From contig CACECJ010000001.1 of assembly GCA_902557935.1 (NCBI GenBank), positions 1 to 64,000 of the forward strand: a stretch of 64,000 nucleotides of DNA, in the 5' to 3' direction. The DNA is from an uncultured Pelagibacteraceae bacterium (GTDB lineage: Bacteria > Pseudomonadota > Alphaproteobacteria > Pelagibacterales > Pelagibacteraceae). The notes beneath the pieces were generated by a model that saw only the letters and a list, made by a program, of their open reading frames with translations, searched no databases and was not told the DNA's origin. The translations under genes and the position numbers were made by a program. Shown piece after piece: positions 58,272 to 64,000 of this stretch (its first letter is position 1; every line of letters begins with the position of its first letter).

Positions 58272-59108
58272 ATGGATAAAAATGAGTTAAGTGTCGTAAT
58301 TGTAACCTTTAAGAGTGAGGACAAAATTTATAAGTGTTTAGACTCAATACCTAATAATTTAAAGATTTTTGTTATTGAGAATTCCAACAATTCTAAATTT
58401 AAGAGTCATATTGAAAATATATATCCAAATGTTAAATGTATTTTAACTGGTTCAAACAAAGGCTATGCAAAAGCAAATAATATTGGATTAAAAATGGTGA
58501 GAACCAAATTTGCTTTAATTTTGAATCCAGATACAAAATTAGAGAAAAACTCAATCAATAAATTTTTTGATTTTGTAAGAAAAAAACAAAATTTTTGGTT
58601 AGTAGGGCCCATTAATAATAAAATCAAAGACAATTTATTTGATGGTACCGAAGAAATTATAGAAGTAGAAAACTTAAAAGGTTTTGGTATTTTTTTTAAT
58701 ATGGAAAAGTTTAATCAAAATTTTTTTGATGAAAACTTTTTTTTATATTTTGAAGAAATAGATTTATGCAAGAATGTAATTGCAAAGGGTGGAAAAATTT
58801 ATCTAGATAAAAATATAATTATTAGCCATGATGGCGCAAGCTCTGTAAAAACATCAGAAAAAATTGAACTTGAAAAAAGTAGAAATTGGCATTGGATGTG
58901 GTCAACATTTTATTTTCACAAAAAATATAAAGGATTTTTAATTGCTTTACTAATTATTTTTCCTAAACTATTTTCCTCTTCATATAAAACTATTTTCTAT
59001 TTTCTTATTTTTAATAAAGATAAACATGCAATTTACAGAAATAGACTGAGTGGAATTTTAAATTCAATAATAGGAAAAAAATCTTGGTATCGACCGTCAT
59101 TAGATTGA
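58272..59108 (+). CDS. Family 2 glycosyltransferase
   Basis: LSVVIVTFKSEDKIYKCLDSIP; GSNKGYAKANNIGL; ALILNPDTKL; FFLYFEEIDLC. Confidence 0.93.
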   Translation: MDKNELSVVIVTFKSEDKIYKCLDSIPNNLKIFVIENSNNSKFKSHIENIYPNVKCILTGSNKGYAKANNIGLKMVRTKFALILNPDTKLEKNSINKFFDFVRKKQNFWLVGPINNKIKDNLFDGTEEIIEVENLKGFGIFFNMEKFNQNFFDENFFLYFEEIDLCKNVIAKGGKIYLDKNIIISHDGASSVKTSEKIELEKSRNWHWMWSTFYFHKKYKGFLIALLIIFPKLFSSSYKTIFYFLIFNKDKHAIYRNRLSGILNSIIGKKSWYRPSLD

Positions 59109-59140
59109 TTTATTGATATTTAATAGATAATAATTCTCCA

Positions 59141-60025
59141 ATGAGAAAAGTTAAAAAAATATTAATCACAGGTGGAGCGGGATTTGTAGGCACAAATTTA
59201 ATTAAATATCTACTTAGAAAAACAAAATTTCACATTATTAGTTTAGATGACTATTCATCTGGAACAAAAAAAAATCATATAAGAAATAAAAAAGTTAAAT
59301 ATGTAAAAGGCTCTACCTTGAATATTTCAAAACTTATTTTAAAACCAAAAGAAATTAATTCTGTTTTTCATTTTGGAGAATTTTCTAGAATTTACCAAAG
59401 TTTTTTGAGAACGAATGAATGTATTCAGTCAAATACTGAGGGCTCGTACTCAGTTTTTAATTTTTGTTTAAAAAATAAGATTAAACTAATTTATTCAGCA
59501 ACATCTGCATCTCTTGGTAACAAAGGCAATGATAAAAATTTATCTCCATATGCTTTTACAAAAGCAAAAAATCTTGACTATTTAAGAAATCTTAAGGAGT
59601 GGTTTAATTTTAAATATGAAATAATTTATTTTTATAATGTTTATGGTCCAAACCAAATTTGTAAAGGTCATATGTCGACTGTCATTGGAATATTCGAAGA
59701 TTGTTATAAAAGATCTAAACCTTTACCAGTAGTTAGACCCGGATCGCAATCAAGAAGATTTACACATATTAATGATACAGTTAAAATATGCTACTTAGCT
59801 TGGAAAAAAAATCTTTGCAGACAATATAGTATAACTCATAAAAATTCGTATTCTATAATTCAAGTTGCTAAAATGTTTAATTCAAAAATAAAATATTTGC
59901 CACAAAGAGAAGGTGAAAGGTTTAAATCAGCACTCACTAATCGAAATCTTTCTAATAAAATTTATAGGCACTACGGTAAAATAAATCTCAGAGATTATAT
60001 TAAAAGCTTTGTTTCTAATAATTAG
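59141..60025 (+). CDS. NAD-dependent epimerase/dehydratase
   Basis: ILITGGAGFVGTNLIKYL; NVYGPNQICKGHMSTVI; RRFTHINDTV. Confidence 0.93.
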   Translation: MRKVKKILITGGAGFVGTNLIKYLLRKTKFHIISLDDYSSGTKKNHIRNKKVKYVKGSTLNISKLILKPKEINSVFHFGEFSRIYQSFLRTNECIQSNTEGSYSVFNFCLKNKIKLIYSATSASLGNKGNDKNLSPYAFTKAKNLDYLRNLKEWFNFKYEIIYFYNVYGPNQICKGHMSTVIGIFEDCYKRSKPLPVVRPGSQSRRFTHINDTVKICYLAWKKNLCRQYSITHKNSYSIIQVAKMFNSKIKYLPQREGERFKSALTNRNLSNKIYRHYGKINLRDYIKSFVSNN

Positions 60026-60549
60026 TGTCCTGGAAATTTTATTAAGCTTTCAACACTAAATCCTTTATCTTTTAATAATTTTTCCCCAGGAAGATCAAAT
60101 AAATTAATTACAAAAATAAATGCCGCTACCTCCCCCCCAGAGATTTTAATTAATTTAGCTGCTGCTTCAGCAGTCCCCCCTGTAGCTATAAGATCATCTA
60201 TCACAAGTATTCTTTCTCCTTTACTTATAGAGTCCTTGTGAACCTCAATAGTTGCGTCACCATATTCTAAAGTAAAATCAACAGAAAAAGTTTCAGCAGG
60301 CAATTTATTTTTCTTTCTTAGTAATATGAAAGGTTTATTTAAAGCATAAGAAACAGTTGAAGCGAAAACAAATCCTCTTGACTCGATAGCTGCAACCTTG
60401 TCAAATTGCATTTTTTTAGCAATCTCTATTATTTTATCATTCGTAAATTTAAAAGCATCTGGGTTTTTTATTAATGTAGTGATGTCTCTAAATAAAATTC
60501 CCTTTTTTGGATAGTCCGGAATAGATCTAATGTATTTTTTTAAATCCAT
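60022..60549 (-). CDS. apt: Adenine phosphoribosyltransferase
   Basis: IRSIPDYPKKGILFRDITTLIKNP; ERILVIDDLIATGGTAEAAAKLI. Confidence 0.96.
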   Translation of the reverse strand: MDLKKYIRSIPDYPKKGILFRDITTLIKNPDAFKFTNDKIIEIAKKMQFDKVAAIESRGFVFASTVSYALNKPFILLRKKNKLPAETFSVDFTLEYGDATIEVHKDSISKGERILVIDDLIATGGTAEAAAKLIKISGGEVAAFIFVINLFDLPGEKLLKDKGFSVESLIKFPGH

Positions 60550-60591
60550 AATTTATGCTTCAAGTTCTAACAAAAAAGCATTAATAATTAA

Positions 60592-61470
60592 ATGATGAAA
60601 AAAAGAAAGTTAGGGATAATTGGGGGTAGTGGCCTTTACAAAATGGAGGGCTTTGAAAAAACAAAATGGAAAAAAATTAATACTCCTTGGGGAAAACCTT
60701 CAGATGAAATTTTGTTAGCTAGTATTGGAAAAGAAGAAATATGTTTTATTCCTAGACATTCAAGAGGTCACAAAATAAACCCATCAAACATAAATTTTAG
60801 GGCAAATATTGATGCGATGAAACAATTAGGAGTTACAGATGTCATATCAGTATCTGCTGTAGGATCTCTTAAAGAAAATCTAGAACCAGGAAAATTTGTA
60901 ATAGTAGATCAATTTATTGATAGAACATTTGCAAGAGTAAAAACATTTTTTAATGACGAAATAGTAGCTCATGTTTCAATGGCTAAACCCACAAGTTTTG
61001 GACTTTCAAATTGTTGTGAGGCTGCATTAAAGAAGTTGAATATCAATTATCAAGCTGGAGGAACATATGTAGTTATGGAGGGACCTCAATTTTCTACCTT
61101 AGCTGAGTCAAATTTATATAGATCTTGGGGAGCTGACGTAATTGGTATGACTAATATGCCTGAAGCTAAACTAGCTAGAGAAGCTGAAATTAGATATACC
61201 ACAGTCGCAATGGTGACGGACTACGATTGTTGGCACCCTGATCATGATGAAGTTGATGTAAGCATGGTAATTCAAACTTTAATGAAAAATGCGGCTAACG
61301 CACAAAATATGGTTAAAGAAATAATAAAAACATTTAAAGATTATTCAGTAGATAAAGATCCTGCAAATGACTGTTTAGATGTTGCCATTATTACCGATCC
61401 AAAAATAAGAACAAAAAAAACAATAAAAAAATTAAAAAATATTGCTGGAAGAGTTTTAAATAAAAAATAA
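60592..61470 (+). CDS. mtnP: S-methyl-5'-thioadenosine phosphorylase
   Basis: LGIIGGSGLYKMEGF; IPRHSRGHKINPSNINFRANI; YVVMEGPQFSTLAESNLYRSWGADVIGMTNMPEAKLAREAEI. Confidence 0.95.
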   Translation: MMKKRKLGIIGGSGLYKMEGFEKTKWKKINTPWGKPSDEILLASIGKEEICFIPRHSRGHKINPSNINFRANIDAMKQLGVTDVISVSAVGSLKENLEPGKFVIVDQFIDRTFARVKTFFNDEIVAHVSMAKPTSFGLSNCCEAALKKLNINYQAGGTYVVMEGPQFSTLAESNLYRSWGADVIGMTNMPEAKLAREAEIRYTTVAMVTDYDCWHPDHDEVDVSMVIQTLMKNAANAQNMVKEIIKTFKDYSVDKDPANDCLDVAIITDPKIRTKKTIKKLKNIAGRVLNKK

Positions 61471-61474
61471 TTCA

Positions 61475-61915
61475 ATGCCAACTTATACGGTAAAATATTC
61501 AAATATTAATCTTTCACAAAAACAAAAAAATTCTATAGCACACGATATAACAAACACTCACAGTAAATTTACTGGCGCAAATACCTTTTTTGCTCAAGTC
61601 ATATTTCAAAAAAATCAAAAAAATTCTCATTTCATGGGTGGTAAATTAGTTAAAACTAAAGAAATTTTCTTAAACGGACAGATTAGAGCCGGAAGAACAT
61701 CAAAAGTAAAAAAACAATTAATTTTAGGCCTAAGAAAAATTTTGATTAAAAACACAAAGTTGCAGAGTGATTTTGTTTGGGTTTACTTAGAAGATCTATT
61801 GCCGGATCAAATGATTGAGTATGGAGAAGTTTTGCCTAAATCAGGACAGGAAAAAAAATGGTTTAAGTCTTTATCACCGAGTTTAAAAAAAAGATTAAAA
61901 AAAATGGAAAAATAA
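61475..61915 (+). CDS. Tautomerase superfamily protein, cis-CaaD-like
   Basis: 146 aa; N-terminal Pro after Met; FTGANTFFAQVIFQ, LNGQIRAGRTSKVK, VWVYLEDLLPDQMIEYGEVLP closely resemble cis-3-chloroacrylic acid dehalogenase. Confidence 0.85.
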   Translation: MPTYTVKYSNINLSQKQKNSIAHDITNTHSKFTGANTFFAQVIFQKNQKNSHFMGGKLVKTKEIFLNGQIRAGRTSKVKKQLILGLRKILIKNTKLQSDFVWVYLEDLLPDQMIEYGEVLPKSGQEKKWFKSLSPSLKKRLKKMEK

Positions 61916-62986
61916 GTGAAAATAGAGGGAAAATTATACAAAACAATTTGGTTTGAGAACAATTTAGTGAAAATCATTGATCAAACAAAACTTCCTCATC
62001 AGTTTATCATTAAAGATTTAAAAACTGTGAAAGATGCAATTTATGCCATTAAAAAAATGGAGGTGAGAGGTGCTCCATTAATTGGTGCAACTGCTGCCTA
62101 CGGTTTAGTTTTATCTATTATTGAAAAAAACGATTTATCTTTTCTCAAGAAGTCTAGCGAAGAGTTAATTGCATCACGACCCACTGCGATTAATCTTAAG
62201 TGGGCAGTAGACAGAATGATAAAAAAGTTATCCGGAGTAAACGATAAAGATATCTTGAAAATAGCTCTAGATGAGGCAAAGGCGATTACAGAAGAGGATG
62301 AAAAATTTTGTAAAAATATCGGTTTGAATGGTCTTAAAATTATTGAAGATATTGCTAACAAAAAAAAAGATATAGTTAATATCTTAACTCATTGTAATGC
62401 AGGATGGCTAGCAACTATCGATTGGGGAACAGCTACTTCACCAATTTATCATGCTCATCAAAAAGGAATTAAAGTTCATGTTTGGGTTGATGAAACAAGA
62501 CCAAGAAATCAAGGTGCTAACTTAACATCTTTTGAATTAAATGAAGAGGGGATATCAAACACTGTAATAACCGATAACGCTGGTGGTATATTAATGCAAA
62601 GAGGAGAAGTGGATATGTGTATTGTTGGAACTGATAGAACTTTATCTAATGGAGATGTTTGCAACAAAATCGGAACTTATCTTAAAGCTTTATCCGCAAA
62701 AGATAATAACGTTCCTTTTTATGTCGCCTTACCAAGTTCAACTATAGATTGGAGCATTAAAGATCATAAACAAATCCCCATTGAAGAGAGAAACTCGGAG
62801 GAGCTATCACATGTTGAGGGAATAGATGAAAATAATGAAATTAAAAAGGTTAGAATTTACCCACAAAAAAGTAAATCATTAAACTTAGCCTTTGACATCA
62901 CGCCTGCTAAATTAGTTACAGGTTTAATCACAGAAAAAGGCATTTGTGAAGCTTCAGAAAAAGGTTTGAGAGGTTTATTTAAGTGA
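61916..62986 (+). CDS. mtnA: S-methyl-5-thioribose-1-phosphate isomerase
   Basis: MEVRGAPLIGATAAYGL; ILTHCNAGWLATIDWGTATSPIYHAHQKGIKVHVWVDETRPRNQGANLTSFEL; GTDRTLSNGDVCNKIGTY; GTG start. Confidence 0.96.
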   Translation: MKIEGKLYKTIWFENNLVKIIDQTKLPHQFIIKDLKTVKDAIYAIKKMEVRGAPLIGATAAYGLVLSIIEKNDLSFLKKSSEELIASRPTAINLKWAVDRMIKKLSGVNDKDILKIALDEAKAITEEDEKFCKNIGLNGLKIIEDIANKKKDIVNILTHCNAGWLATIDWGTATSPIYHAHQKGIKVHVWVDETRPRNQGANLTSFELNEEGISNTVITDNAGGILMQRGEVDMCIVGTDRTLSNGDVCNKIGTYLKALSAKDNNVPFYVALPSSTIDWSIKDHKQIPIEERNSEELSHVEGIDENNEIKKVRIYPQKSKSLNLAFDITPAKLVTGLITEKGICEASEKGLRGLFK

Positions 62987-63627
62987 GTAAATTAAAAGCT
63001 GAAGTTATTAAATATTCAAAAAAATTAAATATAACAAATTTATCTGCTTTAAGATCAGGAAATATATCTGCAAGAGCAAAAGAAAAGGGAGTAGAAGGTT
63101 TTTATATAACTCCATCGGGAAGAAAGTATTCATCTTTAAGACCAAAAGACATCGTCTTTGTAACGCTTAAAGGTGTATATGACAAAAAAAAGGGCAAACC
63201 ATCCTCAGAGTGGAGATTTCATCAAGATATTTATGTGAATAAGAAAGAGGCTAAAGCTATAGTTCATGCTCACTCAACTTGTGCTACAGCTGTCTCTACT
63301 CATCAAAAAAGTATTCCAGCTTTTCACTATATGGTTGCAGTAGCAGGTGGAGAAGACATTAAGTGTAGTAAATACGCAACTTTTGGGACAAAGAATCTTT
63401 CTAAAAACATTATTAAAGCATTAAAAAAAAGGACAGCATGTTTGATTGCAAATCACGGCCAGGTTGCCTTTGGAGAAAATTTAGAAAAAACTTTTGAGCT
63501 TGCTCAGGAGATCGAAAATATTTGCCATCAATATATAAATGCCATAAGAATTGGAATACCTAAGATTCTTTCAAAAAAAGAAATGAAAATTGTCTTAGAA
63601 AAATTTAAAAATTATAAAAAAGGGTAA
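62983..63627 (+). CDS. Class II aldolase/adducin family protein (FucA/Ald2-like)
   Basis: LSALRSGNISARAKEKGVEGFYITPSGRKYSSLRPKDIVFV; SSEWRFHQDIY; IVHAHSTCATAVS; ANHGQVAFG. Confidence 0.9.
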   Translation: MSKLKAEVIKYSKKLNITNLSALRSGNISARAKEKGVEGFYITPSGRKYSSLRPKDIVFVTLKGVYDKKKGKPSSEWRFHQDIYVNKKEAKAIVHAHSTCATAVSTHQKSIPAFHYMVAVAGGEDIKCSKYATFGTKNLSKNIIKALKKRTACLIANHGQVAFGENLEKTFELAQEIENICHQYINAIRIGIPKILSKKEMKIVLEKFKNYKKG

Positions 63628-63632
63628 TTTTT

Positions 63633-64000
63633 ATGATTAAAGTTGGCGAGCACATTACCATTGATTTTCTTGGTGTTAAAAAAGACTATTCACCTGAATT
63701 TTACGAAAAAGTTATTTACAAAATAGCAAAAGCTGCAAAGGTAGAAATATTAAATGTAGCGTCTCATAAATTTGAACCTCAAGGTTTTACTTTAGTTGCT
63801 TTATTGTCAGAAAGTCATTTTAGCTTTCACACATTTCCTGAAAGAGGTGTAATAAGTTTTGATTTCTTTACATGTGGCAAGGTAAATCCGAAAGTTGCTC
63901 TTAAGATTTTAAGAAAAGAAATAGACCATCGAAGAGTAGTAACTAACGCTTTTGATAGAAGTAGTGTTGGACTTTATGATGATATTTATAGCACTCCTGG
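63633..64000 (+). CDS. speD: S-adenosylmethionine decarboxylase proenzyme (partial, runs off right edge)
   Basis: Translated from ATG 63633: MIKVGEHITIDFLGVKKDYSPEFYEKVIYKIAK...ESHFSFHTFPERGVISFDFFTCGKVNPKVAL; not in ORF track because truncated. Confidence 0.9.
   Translation, partial: MIKVGEHITIDFLGVKKDYSPEFYEKVIYKIAKAAKVEILNVASHKFEPQGFTLVALLSESHFSFHTFPERGVISFDFFTCGKVNPKVALKILRKEIDHRRVVTNAFDRSSVGLYDDIYSTP

Noticed and set aside
48519-60025. Integrated mobile element at the tRNA
   Set aside because: No integrase, transposase or duplicated attachment sequence was seen; kept only as a hypervariable-region hypothesis.

Overview
This 64 kb window is AT-rich, gene-dense and has very short intergenic gaps. 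Codon bias, gene content and small intergenic regions suggest a streamlined marine alphaproteobacterium (SAR11/Pelagibacterales-like). That placement is inference from memory, not a database result. Main blocks, left to right: (1) a partial TerC gene, then MATE and EamA transporters; (2) a tandem glycine riboswitch and gcvT-gcvH-gcvP; (3) a light/oxidative-stress island at about 7.2-19.4 kb: FAD oxidoreductase, DUF1365, CFA-synthase-like methyltransferase, DUF3833, Fe-SOD, SDR, TspO, MsrA, an atypical FAD-domain photolyase, a DUF2256 microprotein, a DCC protein and an FeS-BCP-type photolyase; (4) housekeeping and metabolism: 2OG oxygenases, hisI, folE, acuI-like, LysR, rseP, HU, tandem amtB, recX, cysQ, mnmA; (5) a strong candidate structured RNA downstream of mnmA, and a 27-aa very basic microprotein with a perfect Shine-Dalgarno; (6) a PLP enzyme, MFS, a CADD/PqqC-like protein, TauE/SafE proteins, M23 peptidase, TerC; (7) an operon of several different small dimeric-alpha/beta-barrel-like proteins plus one membrane protein; (8) a tRNA-Met next to a very AT-rich surface-glycan island (about 45-60 kb) with dTDP-sugar genes; (9) apt, mtnP, a cis-CaaD-like tautomerase, mtnA, a class II aldolase and a partial speD. 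No CRISPR array, rRNA or transposase was seen. The best candidates for undescribed biology are the DABB operon, the cis-CaaD-like enzyme in the MTA-salvage operon, the unidentified structured RNA, the two unusual photolyases, and the intergenic element with a DnaA box and GANTC cluster.
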